From assembly GCA_022360055.1 (NCBI GenBank), contig JAKSDO010000201.1:1-41758 (forward strand): 41,758 nucleotides of DNA, read 5' to 3'. The position numbers and the translations under genes were made by a program. A model generated the notes under the pieces. It ran no database searches. It saw only the letters and a program-made list of their open reading frames with translations, and had not been told where the DNA came from. The DNA comes from Cytophagales bacterium. Its GTDB lineage: Bacteria; Bacteroidota; Bacteroidia; Cytophagales; Cyclobacteriaceae. Of this stretch, positions 26,086 to 35,811 are shown one piece after another; within the stretch, counting starts at the first letter, position 1; the number at the start of each line of letters is the position of its first letter.

Positions 26086-28104
26086 TTAGTTCCCGTATTT
26101 TTTCTCCAATTCAAACAATTCGTCCCGAAGTCTGGCAGCTTCCATAAAGTCAAGATCTTTTGCAGCCTGCTCCATCTTTTGTCTTGTTTGCTCCATCAGT
26201 TGTTTAAGCTGATCTCTATCCAGGTATTCCATCAGAGGATCTGCTGCAATTGTGGGTAAATCCTGCTCTACATAATATTTTTTCCCGGTTTTTTTAGAAT
26301 CCGCAACTTTAGTTTGTTCAAGAATTGCTTCCTTGGATTTTAAAACTGTTTTTGGCTCGATACCATTGGCTTTGTTATAGTCTGTCTGGATCCTTCTGCG
26401 TCTGTTGGTTTCATCAATGGCTATTTGCATTGATTCTGTAATAGTGTCTGCGTACATCACCACTTTCCCGTTGATGTTTCGAGCCGCCCGGCCAATCGTT
26501 TGAACAAGAGATCGTTGATTTCGCAGAAACCCTTCTTTATCCGCATCAAGTATCGCTACCAGGGAAACTTCCGGGAGATCGAGACCTTCTCTCAATAAAT
26601 TAACACCGACCAGAACGTCAAAAATCCCAAGCCTGAGTTCTCTGAGTATTTCCACTCTGTCCAATGTTTTAACTTCCGAATGAATATATCGGCACTTTAC
26701 TCCGGCGCGGTCAAGATATTTTGTGAGCTCTTCAGCCATTCGTTTTGTAAGTGTTGTGACAAGAATGCGATCTTCCATTTTCACCCGTTCATCAATTTCT
26801 TCCAACAGATCATCGATTTGGTTCAAGCTCGGTCGCACGTCTATTATAGGGTCCAATAATCCGGTGGGTCTGATGATTTGTTCGACGACGACGCCCTCGG
26901 ATTTTCGCAATTCATAATCTCCAGGTGTAGCACTTACAAATATCACCTGGTTTAAAAGCTCCTCAAACTCGTTGAATTTTAGCGGCCTGTTATCCAGGGC
27001 GCTTGGCAATCTAAAACCGTAATCAACCAGATTCATTTTTCGCGATCGATCACCACCCCACATCGCCCGTATTTGAGGAACGGTTACATGACTTTCATCG
27101 ATGATCAAGAGATAATCGTCCGGGAAATAGTCCAAAAGGCAAAATGGTCGTTTCCCGGCTTGTCTCCTATCAAAGTAACGTGAATAATTCTCTACCCCGG
27201 AGCAATATCCGAGTTCCCGTATCATTTCAAGGTCGAATTCTGTTCGCTCTTTTATTCGCTTGGCCTCAAGAAATCTTCGCTCATTTTCAAAATAATCGAT
27301 TTGAACAAGCAGATCATCCTGAATTTCGCGAATAGCAACATCGATTACGTCTTTGCCGGTAACAAATAGGTTTGCCGGATAGATCGTTATGAGTTTCTCA
27401 TCGGAGATTTTTTTACCGGTGGCGGGATTTATTATCTGAAGATTTTCGATCTCGTCGCCCCAGAATACAATTCGAAAGGCAAGATCAGCGTATGCCGGGA
27501 AAATATCTATCGTATCTCCTTTTACCCGGAAATTTCCTCGTTTAAACTCCACTTCCGAGCGTGAATACAGAATGTCTACAAAATTAAATAATAATTTGTT
27601 TCTCGAAATAATATCGCCTTGCTGAAGATGCAGCACATTTTTCCCAAACTCTTCAGGATTTCCAATTCCGTAAATGCATGATACGGAGGCCACAACAATT
27701 ACATCCTTCCGGCCGGAGAGTAGGGAAGAGGTAGCGCTGAGACGCAGCTTCTCAATTTCCTCGTTTATGGAGAGATCTTTCTCGATATAAATATTCGAAC
27801 TCGGTATATAAGCTTCAGGTTGGTAATAATCATAGTATGAGATAAAGTACTCTACGGCGTTCTCCGGAAAAAATTGTTTAAATTCCCCGTACAATTGCGC
27901 TGCCAGAGTTTTGTTGTGGCTCAGGATAAGCGTAGGACGATCGATCTTTTTGATTACATTAGCCATCGTGAAGGTCTTACCTGACCCGGTAACTCCCAAT
28001 AGGGTTTGGGCAGGCTCTCCCATCTCCAAGCCATCAACAAGCTGCGATATTGCTTGTGGCTGATCCCCTGTGGGTTCATATTCGCTTGTAAGTAGAAAAC
28101 TCAT
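26086..28104 (-). CDS. uvrB: UvrABC subunit B
   Basis: This 672-residue helicase-like protein hands damaged DNA from UvrA to UvrC in nucleotide excision repair. Walker A GVTGSGKT near 38-45, the beta-hairpin YYDYYQPEAYIP near 91-102, the DESH box (IIDESH near 339) and motif VI QTIGRAARN near 541 are all intact. A C-terminal UVR motif (MEAARLRDELFELE) binds UvrC. The ATG at 28104 is chosen; the frame stays open a further 27 codons upstream, but those residues resemble no UvrB. Upstream lies the divergent TerB-like gene. Confidence 0.97.
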   Translation of the reverse strand: MSFLLTSEYEPTGDQPQAISQLVDGLEMGEPAQTLLGVTGSGKTFTMANVIKKIDRPTLILSHNKTLAAQLYGEFKQFFPENAVEYFISYYDYYQPEAYIPSSNIYIEKDLSINEEIEKLRLSATSSLLSGRKDVIVVASVSCIYGIGNPEEFGKNVLHLQQGDIISRNKLLFNFVDILYSRSEVEFKRGNFRVKGDTIDIFPAYADLAFRIVFWGDEIENLQIINPATGKKISDEKLITIYPANLFVTGKDVIDVAIREIQDDLLVQIDYFENERRFLEAKRIKERTEFDLEMIRELGYCSGVENYSRYFDRRQAGKRPFCLLDYFPDDYLLIIDESHVTVPQIRAMWGGDRSRKMNLVDYGFRLPSALDNRPLKFNEFEELLNQVIFVSATPGDYELRKSEGVVVEQIIRPTGLLDPIIDVRPSLNQIDDLLEEIDERVKMEDRILVTTLTKRMAEELTKYLDRAGVKCRYIHSEVKTLDRVEILRELRLGIFDVLVGVNLLREGLDLPEVSLVAILDADKEGFLRNQRSLVQTIGRAARNINGKVVMYADTITESMQIAIDETNRRRRIQTDYNKANGIEPKTVLKSKEAILEQTKVADSKKTGKKYYVEQDLPTIAADPLMEYLDRDQLKQLMEQTRQKMEQAAKDLDFMEAARLRDELFELEKKYGN

Positions 28105-28242
28105 ATTGGCAAAATAAACATTAAAAATAATTCTTTTGATTAGTTTTTGCGGTCTTGATGCTCTATATTTTATTACCTGAATCACATATTATTTTGTTAT
28201 AAAAGTCGTAAGATCAGGCATGAACCCTAAAAAATAATTCAT

Positions 28243-28614
28243 ATGGCAATAAATACTGTTCTAGTACAGGCTTTAGCGGAGCTTGCCTATTCAATTGCGC
28301 TCGCAGATGGAGCATTGGAGCAGGAAGAAAAGGATGCTTTCAATAGAACCATAGAGGCTGAATTGGGTAAAAGCGCCTGGTTAGCGAAAAACAGATTTTC
28401 AATTCTAGATGAGCGGGTTTCTCCCAACATCGAACAGGCATATAAAGATGCCATGTTTGCCATTAAGAACAATCAGAGTGATTTCGATGAGGAACTGAAG
28501 CGGAAATTTATCAAAGTAATTGAAAAGATCGCCGATTCGGTGGATGGGTTGAGGAGTTATGAGCGTGAGCTGATTAATAGATTTAGAAAAGATATTGAAC
28601 TCATTAAAAAATAA
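28243..28614 (+). CDS. TerB-like helical protein
   Basis: This is a 123-residue, all-helical cytoplasmic protein. The N-terminal AELAYSIALADGALEQEEKDAF (about 11-32) is the metal-binding D-G-x-(2)-E-x-E pattern of the TerB/DjlA N-terminal fold, and the rest forms further amphipathic helices. TerB proteins occur in tellurite and stress operons, but no other ter gene is nearby, so a resistance role should not be assumed. The gene seems to stand alone, divergent from uvrB. Confidence 0.75.
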   Translation: MAINTVLVQALAELAYSIALADGALEQEEKDAFNRTIEAELGKSAWLAKNRFSILDERVSPNIEQAYKDAMFAIKNNQSDFDEELKRKFIKVIEKIADSVDGLRSYERELINRFRKDIELIKK

Positions 28615-28703
28615 CCTCTGCGAGTTTCCTATTATATAGAGTCCAATTTGGAAATGGCATCAAAACCTTGGTTTAAGTCACTTGAGCAAAACAATTTGTG
28701 TAA

Positions 28704-29461
28704 TTATCTCATGGATTCCATGTAATTCCAGATTTCCCAGGATTTTTCAGCTTGCAGTTCCAGCATTTCCAAACCGTTTTTAACAGTCGAACCGAACGTT
28801 TTGCCCTCGCTCAAAATTTGGTTTCGGCCGGATTATAGATCAAATCGTACATAAAATAATCTTTGTTAAGTTTTGAATAATTCAGGTCCGGCTTGGAATT
28901 GATTTGTGGCGACATACCCAATGGAGTCGTGTTTATGATAAGTCGATGGTTTTTAAAAACTCTATCTTCCTTTTTAAGTTCTTCATAGGTAAGATCCCCT
29001 TTGCCCGGATCTCTCGATATTTTTAAATAAGAAATAGACAGGTCGGTTAGAACGGCATAGACAGCCTTTGCCGCACCGCCAACACCAAGCACCAATGCCT
29101 TTATTCCGTGAAAATTCTTAATCCACTTTTCCAATGATGTTCGAAATCCGTAGTAATCTGAGTTATACCCTGTTCTTCCTCCGGTAGGTTCAATTTTTAC
29201 TACATTGACAGCCCCGACTTTTTGGGCGCTGTGGTCAATGCTGTCCATGTAATTCATGATATCATGCTTATATGGAATCGTCACATTGAAACCCTGAAGA
29301 TTTTCAATTTTAAAAACTTCCTCTACTCCGGCAACGCTGCGGATCTCAAAAAGATCGTATTGACAGCCAGTAATATTTTCTTTCTGAAACTTTTCTTCAA
29401 AGTACTTCTTGGAAAACGAGTGACTTAATGGATATCCGATAAGACCGTAGCGCTTTTTCAC
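28704..29461 (-). pseudogene. aroE: Shikimate dehydrogenase, frameshifted
   Basis: The enzyme reduces 3-dehydroshikimate with NADPH. Residues 1-216 run in one frame from GTG at 29461 to TGA at 28811-28813: GYPLSHSFS with the substrate serines, NVTIPYK (catalytic lysine), GAVNVV, the NADP motif GVGGAAKA near 125 and NTTPLGM. The missing C-terminal part follows at once in the next frame: LSEGKTFGSTVKNG, then GLEMLELQAEKSWEIW, to a TAA at 28704-28706, 36 residues. One T lost from the T run at 28813-28816 explains this. The full product would be about 252 residues. Without the tail, the substrate glutamine (LELQ) is absent. The gene starts 3 bp after the DUF368 stop, so it is last in its operon. 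Confidence 0.9.
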
Positions 29462-29464
29462 TTA

Positions 29465-30400
29465 TCAATTTTTTTCTTTTACTATTTGGGCGATTTTATC
29501 AATCCCGATAATCAACAATACCCCGACACAGGCAAACAACAGTGCCTGAAGCACAAGGGGCTCTCCAACTTTTTCAAGGTATTCATTAGGCAATATGTTA
29601 TGTTGATCCAATGGTACAATTTCTCCTTTTCTATCAATTCTCGTACTGATCGTTTCTTTCCAGGGCCATATTCGATTTAAAGATCCAATCATAAATCCCG
29701 CTAGAAAAGCCACCGTTAGATCGTGAAATTTCTTCAATAACCAGGATACCAGTCTTGAAAAGCTGAGCAGTCCGATGACGCAACCGGTCCCAAACACGGC
29801 AATCACCAATATATTCAGGTCTTTAAGCGCTTCAATGATAAATTCATACTTCCCGAGAATGAGCAGTATAAAGCTTCCTGAAATGCCTGGTAGGATCATA
29901 GCACAGATAGCAATTGCTCCGGAAATAAATATGAATAAATAGTTATCCGGAGTTGTAGATGGTGTAGCATCGGTAATTAAATATGAAATGATTATACCTA
30001 TCATTCCTGCAATGATTACTTTGATTTTCCATTGTTTAATCTCTTTGGAAACAAAAATGGCGGAGATAATAATAAGCCCGAAAAAGAATGACCAAAGCTG
30101 GATCGGATGATGGTCGAGCAGAAAATGAATCAATTTGGCCAATGAAAGTATGCTTACAAAAATGCCACCTATCAGTGTGGTGAGGAATCTCCCATTCAGG
30201 TGTTGCCACAAATCCGTAAATCTTCTCTTGAGCAGAAGTTCGATTGCAGATTTATTAAATGATTTGATGCTGTTGAGCAATTCTTCGTAAATCCCGGTAA
30301 TAAATGCAATTGTTCCTCCGGAGACACCGGGTACGACGTCCGCGCCACCCATGCCCATTCCTTTCAAAAAAAGCAATATGTATTCCTTAACATTTTTCAT
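29465..30400 (-). CDS. DUF368 polyprenyl-phosphate transporter
   Basis: This is a 311-residue membrane protein with eight or more helices. The family mark GMGMGGADVVPGVSGGTIAF lies at residues 14-33 and a related GISGSFILLILGKYE lies near 169-183, giving the inverted-repeat plan. DUF368 proteins (PopT) return undecaprenyl phosphate to the inner face of the membrane for reuse in cell-wall and surface glycan synthesis. It sits in an operon after TPR and phosphosulfolactate synthase genes and before aroE. The exopolysaccharide genes on the same strand also need this carrier. Confidence 0.88.
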   Translation of the reverse strand: MKNVKEYILLFLKGMGMGGADVVPGVSGGTIAFITGIYEELLNSIKSFNKSAIELLLKRRFTDLWQHLNGRFLTTLIGGIFVSILSLAKLIHFLLDHHPIQLWSFFFGLIIISAIFVSKEIKQWKIKVIIAGMIGIIISYLITDATPSTTPDNYLFIFISGAIAICAMILPGISGSFILLILGKYEFIIEALKDLNILVIAVFGTGCVIGLLSFSRLVSWLLKKFHDLTVAFLAGFMIGSLNRIWPWKETISTRIDRKGEIVPLDQHNILPNEYLEKVGEPLVLQALLFACVGVLLIIGIDKIAQIVKEKN

Positions 30401-30439
30401 GATGGCACAATTCTTCGGAAATTGAAAAAGATACCGGCT

Positions 30440-31198
30440 TTAACTTAGAAAATGATTAAATGTATCTCCTCTCAATCCTATTCTTATTGTTTCAAGTGGT
30501 ATTACTTCGTTTGGAGCAATATTCCCAAGATTAACATTACTTCCCAGAAGTTTTATGAACCACACTTGTTGAGATTTCTGCGGAGCTTCCCAAATAATAT
30601 TTTCAAAAGGTATTTTGGTTAAAATCTCTTCTACCAGTCCGGATCTTACCTCTCCGCTCGACCGGAAAAGGCCGACATTACCGCTCTCCCTGGCTTCTCC
30701 AATTACTTTCCATGCGCCGGCATCAAGTTCTGCCTGCATAAGCGCAATCCATTTGTAGGGAGGTATTATTTTATCTACATCTTTGGACCCGACTTCAGAC
30801 AATACGGTTACTTTTTGAGAAAGCTTATGAATAAAATCACATTTTACCTCGTGATCAAGGTCGATACTGCCATCCGATACTTCGGCATATTCAAGTTCGT
30901 ATTTTTCAATTACTTTGACATAATCTTCAAATTGCCCGCGGACAATAAATGCTTCAAAAAGAGTGCCTCCAAAATATACCGGTATACCGGCTTTCTTATA
31001 AATACTGATTTTTTCTTTCAGGTTGGGGGTGACATAGGATGTGCCCCATCCAAATTTTACGATGTCGACATAATTACCACAAACATTAACAAAGTCTTCC
31101 ACCTCCCGGATGCTCAATCCTTTATCCATAGCCATGGTAAGGCCGACCTTTCTGGGTTTTTCAGTCCGCTGTGGTATTTCATTTAAAAAATAATTCAT
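30440..31198 (-). CDS. comA: Phosphosulfolactate synthase (ComA-type)
   Basis: This 252-residue TIM-barrel enzyme adds sulfite to phosphoenolpyruvate to form phosphosulfolactate. Family marks seen are GLTMAMDKGLS near 19-29, YVDIVKFGWGTS near 43-54, YFGGTLFEAF near 75-84 and EVSDGSIDLD near 106-115. In archaea this begins coenzyme M synthesis, and in Bacillus it makes sulfolactate for spores. In Bacteroidota it may supply sulfopyruvate or cysteate for sulfonolipids, an inference. It overlaps the TPR gene by 4 bp. No ComB phosphatase gene follows here, so the product's fate is unclear. Confidence 0.85.
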   Translation of the reverse strand: MNYFLNEIPQRTEKPRKVGLTMAMDKGLSIREVEDFVNVCGNYVDIVKFGWGTSYVTPNLKEKISIYKKAGIPVYFGGTLFEAFIVRGQFEDYVKVIEKYELEYAEVSDGSIDLDHEVKCDFIHKLSQKVTVLSEVGSKDVDKIIPPYKWIALMQAELDAGAWKVIGEARESGNVGLFRSSGEVRSGLVEEILTKIPFENIIWEAPQKSQQVWFIKLLGSNVNLGNIAPNEVIPLETIRIGLRGDTFNHFLS

Positions 31199-32601
31199 TT
31201 ATTCGTTTTTCTAAATTGATCTATAATTCTAAAAAGTGCTTTTTGAGTTTCTAAATTTGGGAAAAACTCAAAAAGCTCAATATGCTTGTCAAAATTAAGA
31301 ATCAGGGCATTTTCAAGATGATTGTACGCTTCTTTATATTTTCCGGATGCCAGCAGATAGGCTGTGGCCCTATAATAAAGATCAGCTTCATCAGGAATAT
31401 CACTTAGAGCGTGCACAATTATATCGATGGCTTTTTCATATTCACCTTGTTCGTAATATACTAAGGACCAATCAAGTATTATTTCCACATTATCGGGATC
31501 CAGCAGGCTAGCCTCCTCATAGGCATCCAGGCTGGAGACAAGGTTGCCCACATGATATTCAGCCTCAGCGACTTTTTTCCAATAGTCCGAATTTTCACAG
31601 TCCAGTTTCAGTGCCCTGTTTAAAAAATGGATAGCCTCATACCATTTGTCTTGAGCGGCCAGGCATTTCCCAACGCCATACCAGGCCTCATCATAGAAAG
31701 AATCAATTTTCACTGCCTTTTGATAATATTTTACCGCCAGATCAAAATGCTCAAGTTTCTCGTATGATTCTGCCAGACTACAATATGTCTCGGCGCTGGC
31801 CCCTTCTATTTCAAGTGTTTTTTTATAAGCGTCAACAGCCCGGGTATATTTTTCAAGGCTCATCAGGGAGTTTCCCAAGTTGAAATAAGCTGAAGCAAAA
31901 TTTTCATCAATTAATGTTGCATATTCATAGGCATTTATAGCCTCATTAAATTTTCCTAACTTATTATAGACTATTCCCAGATTATACCAGGCGTAATGCG
32001 AATACGGATCCTGCTCAATAAACTTTTTATAATATGAAATACTGTGCTCAAGCTGGTCGGTAATATCCAGACAATAAGCCAACTCGTAGAGCGCATTTTC
32101 ATGATTGAGGTCAATCTCAATCGCTTTTTTGTAATGCTCAATGGCCACTTGATATTTAAACGCATTCTGATATGCGAGACCAATCTGATAAAATAAATCG
32201 GCCTTTTCCTCGCTAAACGGCATTGCTTTTTTATAATTGTAAATCGCTTCTTTGTGCAAGCCCTGAACAAGATAGATATTGCCCTTCAACGTAAAGATTT
32301 CAGGGTCGTTGGGCTGCAAAGCCATAGCATTGTCCAATATAGTCAGGCTTTCTTCATATCGTTCAAGTGCAGATAGTATTTGCGATTTTTCAATCATTAG
32401 ATTAGTGGAGTAAGGGTACTGATCTATTGCGATTGAACAGGCTCTGAGAGCCATTTTGTTTTTGCCTAGCTCGACATAATGGTTAATAATTTCTTCAAAT
32501 TCTTCAATTTGGTAAAATTCAAGGGATTGGTTTTTTAGCTGCTTTTCAAAATTCTTAATTAAAGTATTTAATTCGTCCTTTCTCTTAAAATTCTCACCCA
32601 T
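31195..32601 (-). CDS. Tetratricopeptide repeat protein
   Basis: This 468-residue soluble protein is almost wholly TPR, with about 11-12 copies of the 34-residue repeat (for example A-L-x-Y-x-L-A-Y-C and A-W-Y-N-L-G-I-V-Y). No signal peptide or membrane helix is present. Such proteins act as scaffolds. It heads the operon TPR, phosphosulfolactate synthase, DUF368, aroE, overlapping the second gene by 4 bp. Partner and role are unknown. Confidence 0.88.
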   Translation of the reverse strand: MGENFKRKDELNTLIKNFEKQLKNQSLEFYQIEEFEEIINHYVELGKNKMALRACSIAIDQYPYSTNLMIEKSQILSALERYEESLTILDNAMALQPNDPEIFTLKGNIYLVQGLHKEAIYNYKKAMPFSEEKADLFYQIGLAYQNAFKYQVAIEHYKKAIEIDLNHENALYELAYCLDITDQLEHSISYYKKFIEQDPYSHYAWYNLGIVYNKLGKFNEAINAYEYATLIDENFASAYFNLGNSLMSLEKYTRAVDAYKKTLEIEGASAETYCSLAESYEKLEHFDLAVKYYQKAVKIDSFYDEAWYGVGKCLAAQDKWYEAIHFLNRALKLDCENSDYWKKVAEAEYHVGNLVSSLDAYEEASLLDPDNVEIILDWSLVYYEQGEYEKAIDIIVHALSDIPDEADLYYRATAYLLASGKYKEAYNHLENALILNFDKHIELFEFFPNLETQKALFRIIDQFRKTNK

Positions 32602-32705
32602 TATTAACGATAATTTTATGGCAAAACCAATGCATGCATATTAGTGAAAAAAAATAATATCGAAAAACAGATTCAAAAATATTAAAATTTGCTTTGAATA
32701 TTGCA

Positions 32706-33437
32706 TCACAACAGGGATCGATTTAATAATTTTCTTGACCGGAGCAGGTTTATATTTATCCGGTTCACCTTGTTTATCAGTTCGTTTACCTGATAGGCAT
32801 TGTGGCAGTCAGTGCCCATAAAATCAATATAGTCGGCCTGCATGAGTTTTTTGGCAAACTTCTTTACATCCCTCGAATAGAACCCTGTCAAGGAAAGCAT
32901 ATTCATTTGAAAGAAAAGATTCATATTTCTAAGCTTATCGACCTGCCCCATATCATTTTGTAAATACACGTATCGTTCGGGGTGTGCCAGTACGGGTTGA
33001 TAGCCCTGCGCATTCATTATAAAGACAGCTTCTTCAAGAAAGGTGGGTTTATTAAAAAAAGATGTTTCAAACAAAAGGTAATTTCGACCAAAAGTCAGTA
33101 GTTTTTCCTGATTGTTTAATTTTGCAATCAGATTTTCATCTAAATAATACTCCGCCGCAGCTTCAAGCTGTATTTTTATTTTTCTTTCAATCAGTTTTTC
33201 TTTTACCTGGGCCAATTTGCCCAATATATCTGCGGTACCATTAGGATAGTAATCGCTCATCACATGCGGAGTGGTGATCACCTTCTTGTAGCCCAATTTA
33301 TGCAGCGCTTTTAATATGTATATAGTCTCCTCAATCGATTTTACTCCATCGTCCAGGCCAGGGAGTAAATGCGAATGAATATCTACCAAAATGGGTAAAA
33401 TGATGTCTTTCTGCTTCTTGCCAAAAATACCAAACAT
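32706..33437 (-). CDS. PHP-type tyrosine phosphatase (CpsB/YwqE-like)
   Basis: This 243-residue PHP-domain metal phosphatase has the DIHSHLLPGLDDG start (H21, H23 as metal ligands), VITTPHVMSDYYPN near 54-67, LAHPERY near 153 and GTDCHN near 214. Such enzymes remove phosphate from the tyrosine tail of the exopolysaccharide kinase. The wzc gene lies 8 bp upstream on the same strand, so the pair is the phosphorylation switch that sets chain length or export. This CpsB-type phosphatase replaces the Wzb type of Escherichia coli. Confidence 0.88.
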   Translation of the reverse strand: MFGIFGKKQKDIILPILVDIHSHLLPGLDDGVKSIEETIYILKALHKLGYKKVITTPHVMSDYYPNGTADILGKLAQVKEKLIERKIKIQLEAAAEYYLDENLIAKLNNQEKLLTFGRNYLLFETSFFNKPTFLEEAVFIMNAQGYQPVLAHPERYVYLQNDMGQVDKLRNMNLFFQMNMLSLTGFYSRDVKKFAKKLMQADYIDFMGTDCHNAYQVNELINKVNRININLLRSRKLLNRSLL

Positions 33438-33445
33438 AGCTTATT

Positions 33446-35803
33446 TCAGGATTGAAATATGCGAATCAGTTTATTTCTTTTTTGAGGTGGAACATCCTCA
33501 TAATATCCCTTTCCATACCCATAATGCCCGTTTGCTTTCTTCTTGAGAGAATTGAGAATTAGCGAGAGGTTTTTAAGTTTATGAATCCTGACAATTCTAT
33601 TAATGTTTTTTACAAATACCTTTTTAGAGAAATCCGCCCTTACAATGTAAATTGGGATAGTTGCTTTTTTTAGTGCTTGTATTCCATCTGTAACAAGACC
33701 AACCGGTGGCGTATCAATAATTATCAGATCATATTTTTTTTGTAAATAATCGATCATTTCATCAAAACTTCCACCTAAGACAAGTTCCGAAGGGTTTGGA
33801 GGAATGGGCCCGGCAGGGATATAGTCAAGGTTTTTAAGTTCTGTTTGATGAATGCACTCATTTATTTCATGCTTGCGGATCAATATGGTGCTAAGGCCTT
33901 TGTTGGGATCCGTTCCTTTAAATACTTCATGAAATCTGGGTTTTCGCATATCAAGATCCACAAGTACGACTCGGTTTTTTAGAAGACTTATTATTCCTCC
34001 CAGGTTTACTGAGACAAACGTTTTTCCTTCGCCGCTTATCGTACTTGTAATTGCTATTATTGGTTTTTTATCGTGACCGTTAAGGAATTCAAGATTTGTC
34101 CTAATCGTTCTGAAAGCTTCACTTATTTCCGATTTCAGGTTGTTGTTTACGACCAGTCTTGTTCCTGCAGCTTTGTCTTTGGAGTAAAATGGTATTGTCC
34201 CTAAAACAAATGCGGAAGATAGTTTTTCAAGCTCCTGCTGGCTGGTAATTTTATTGTGCATCAAATACCTGATACCTACAAAGAGGAAGCTGATAATAAA
34301 TCCTGAAATAACCCCTATTCCATAATAGATGATCTTGCTTGGAGAAATAGGCTCGGATGGCATCGAGGCAGATGAAAGAATCTTATAATCGGTTACTGTT
34401 CCAGCCTGGGCGAGTTCAAATTCAGCCTTATTCTTCATTAGAGACAGGTAAAACTCCTCATAGAGGCTGTAATATCTTTCGGTTTTGCTGTATTCCGTTC
34501 TCTTGGACGGAAGTTCGACGAATTCGGATTCGAGTTTGTATTTTTTCCTTTTAATTTCATCGAGATTCTCAGACAGTTTTTTCCCCGAGGATTCTATAAA
34601 CTTTGTTACCTGATCTTTCAGGAACTTTATCTCCTGATTTTTTTTCTGATAAGCCAGCGTATTTTCTTTATATGAGCTCAGAAGAATTTCATTTTCCTGA
34701 TAAAGCACGTTAAGCTTGTCAAGATCCTGTCTGATTTTGGTGGGCAAAGCAAATACGTCCGCCGGATTCAGATCAAGCTTATTGTTACTGTTTTTGATTT
34801 GGTCATATATAAAATCATACGCTTTTATTTTCTGTTGAATTGAAAAACGTTGAGAGTCCAACTGTTCCAACAGTAATATTGTTTTCGAAAGATTGGCGCT
34901 AAGGTCAGTAGTTTTGTTTTCAATCGTAAAGTTTTCAAAGTAATTCTCTAATTCTGTTAATTTCTCCTCTGTTTGATTTAATTGCTCATTGAGAAAATCT
35001 ATTTTTTGATTGTTGGCTTTGTTCTTTTCAAGTTGAGTGTAGTAGATGTATAAAGTGTCTATTGCAAGCACAATGTCATGGGCTTTTTGCCTGTTGTGAT
35101 CATTGAATGAAATTGTGATCGTTTTTGCTTTGAAATCAAGAGGTTCAACGGTTAAGCTTTTATTGATATAATTTAAGGTCGAACTTACGGTATTTATCGT
35201 AAAAAAATATCTGTTATCAATTTCAGGATTATACTCTTTCGTGAGGGTTACAACAATTTTCAAATCATCGGTTGTGATGGTGTCACTGAAATTATAAGTT
35301 CTGTCAACTGTGCGCTCTCCATATGTATATTTCATATTGAACGTAGAGCTGTCAATGATTTTCAGATCAAGAGGGCGATTTTTTATTTGATGAGCGCAAT
35401 TTATTACATCAACCTTAAATGGAGATTTTTTATATCGCTCTTCAAACAATACATCCCCGTATTGATAATAGCTAATGTCAAAATTTAAGGTTTCGGCTAC
35501 TTTCGTCAGGAAAAGTTTTGATTTTATAATTTCAATTTCTCTTGCCAAATTATTTATGTCCTCATCGAAACTCTTAAACCCCAGGACTTTGGCCTCGCTC
35601 TTAATATCAAGTTGTAATACCGAACTGGATTGAAAAAGTTGTTTGGTATATCTTATCGCAATTGTAGAAATACTCAGGGATACAATTAAGACCGCAATCA
35701 CAACGGGCAAGCTTTTTCTAAAAACCGTTTTGAGCTTATCGGTGTCTAAGCTTTCAATTCCAGAACCGGATGCATCTATATCAATATGTTTTTGATTATC
35801 CAA
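33446..35803 (-). CDS. wzc: Exopolysaccharide chain-length regulator and tyrosine kinase (Wzc)
   Basis: This 785-residue inner-membrane protein has a first helix near 33-51, a periplasmic Wzz domain with a long coiled coil (about 255-480), and a second helix near 490-515. The cytoplasmic BY-kinase has Walker A SGEGKT at 590-595, Walker A' LVDLDMRKP near 615 and Walker B LIIIDTPP near 693. A short tyrosine cluster (Y761, Y763, Y767, Y768) lies before the end. Autophosphorylation of that cluster controls polymer export. The start is TTG at 35803 with GAGCGGAA just upstream. It lies 8 bp after wza. The tail has fewer tyrosines than usual. Confidence 0.93.
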   Translation of the reverse strand: MDNQKHIDIDASGSGIESLDTDKLKTVFRKSLPVVIAVLIVSLSISTIAIRYTKQLFQSSSVLQLDIKSEAKVLGFKSFDEDINNLAREIEIIKSKLFLTKVAETLNFDISYYQYGDVLFEERYKKSPFKVDVINCAHQIKNRPLDLKIIDSSTFNMKYTYGERTVDRTYNFSDTITTDDLKIVVTLTKEYNPEIDNRYFFTINTVSSTLNYINKSLTVEPLDFKAKTITISFNDHNRQKAHDIVLAIDTLYIYYTQLEKNKANNQKIDFLNEQLNQTEEKLTELENYFENFTIENKTTDLSANLSKTILLLEQLDSQRFSIQQKIKAYDFIYDQIKNSNNKLDLNPADVFALPTKIRQDLDKLNVLYQENEILLSSYKENTLAYQKKNQEIKFLKDQVTKFIESSGKKLSENLDEIKRKKYKLESEFVELPSKRTEYSKTERYYSLYEEFYLSLMKNKAEFELAQAGTVTDYKILSSASMPSEPISPSKIIYYGIGVISGFIISFLFVGIRYLMHNKITSQQELEKLSSAFVLGTIPFYSKDKAAGTRLVVNNNLKSEISEAFRTIRTNLEFLNGHDKKPIIAITSTISGEGKTFVSVNLGGIISLLKNRVVLVDLDMRKPRFHEVFKGTDPNKGLSTILIRKHEINECIHQTELKNLDYIPAGPIPPNPSELVLGGSFDEMIDYLQKKYDLIIIDTPPVGLVTDGIQALKKATIPIYIVRADFSKKVFVKNINRIVRIHKLKNLSLILNSLKKKANGHYGYGKGYYEDVPPQKRNKLIRIFQS

Positions 35804-35811
35804 TTCCGCTC

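Noticed and set aside
28105-28185. A longer uvrB start 27 codons upstream of the ATG.
   Set aside because: The extra residues resemble no UvrB N-terminus, and the family sequence begins at the ATG at 28104.
28243-28614. A tellurite resistance gene.
   Set aside because: Only the TerB-like fold is present, with no other ter gene nearby. The name would claim too much.
28811-28820. Programmed -1 frameshifting in aroE.
   Set aside because: The zero-frame codons AAA TTT TGA do not form an X XXY YYZ slip site; slipping back would give poor pairing in the P site. A lost base is simpler.
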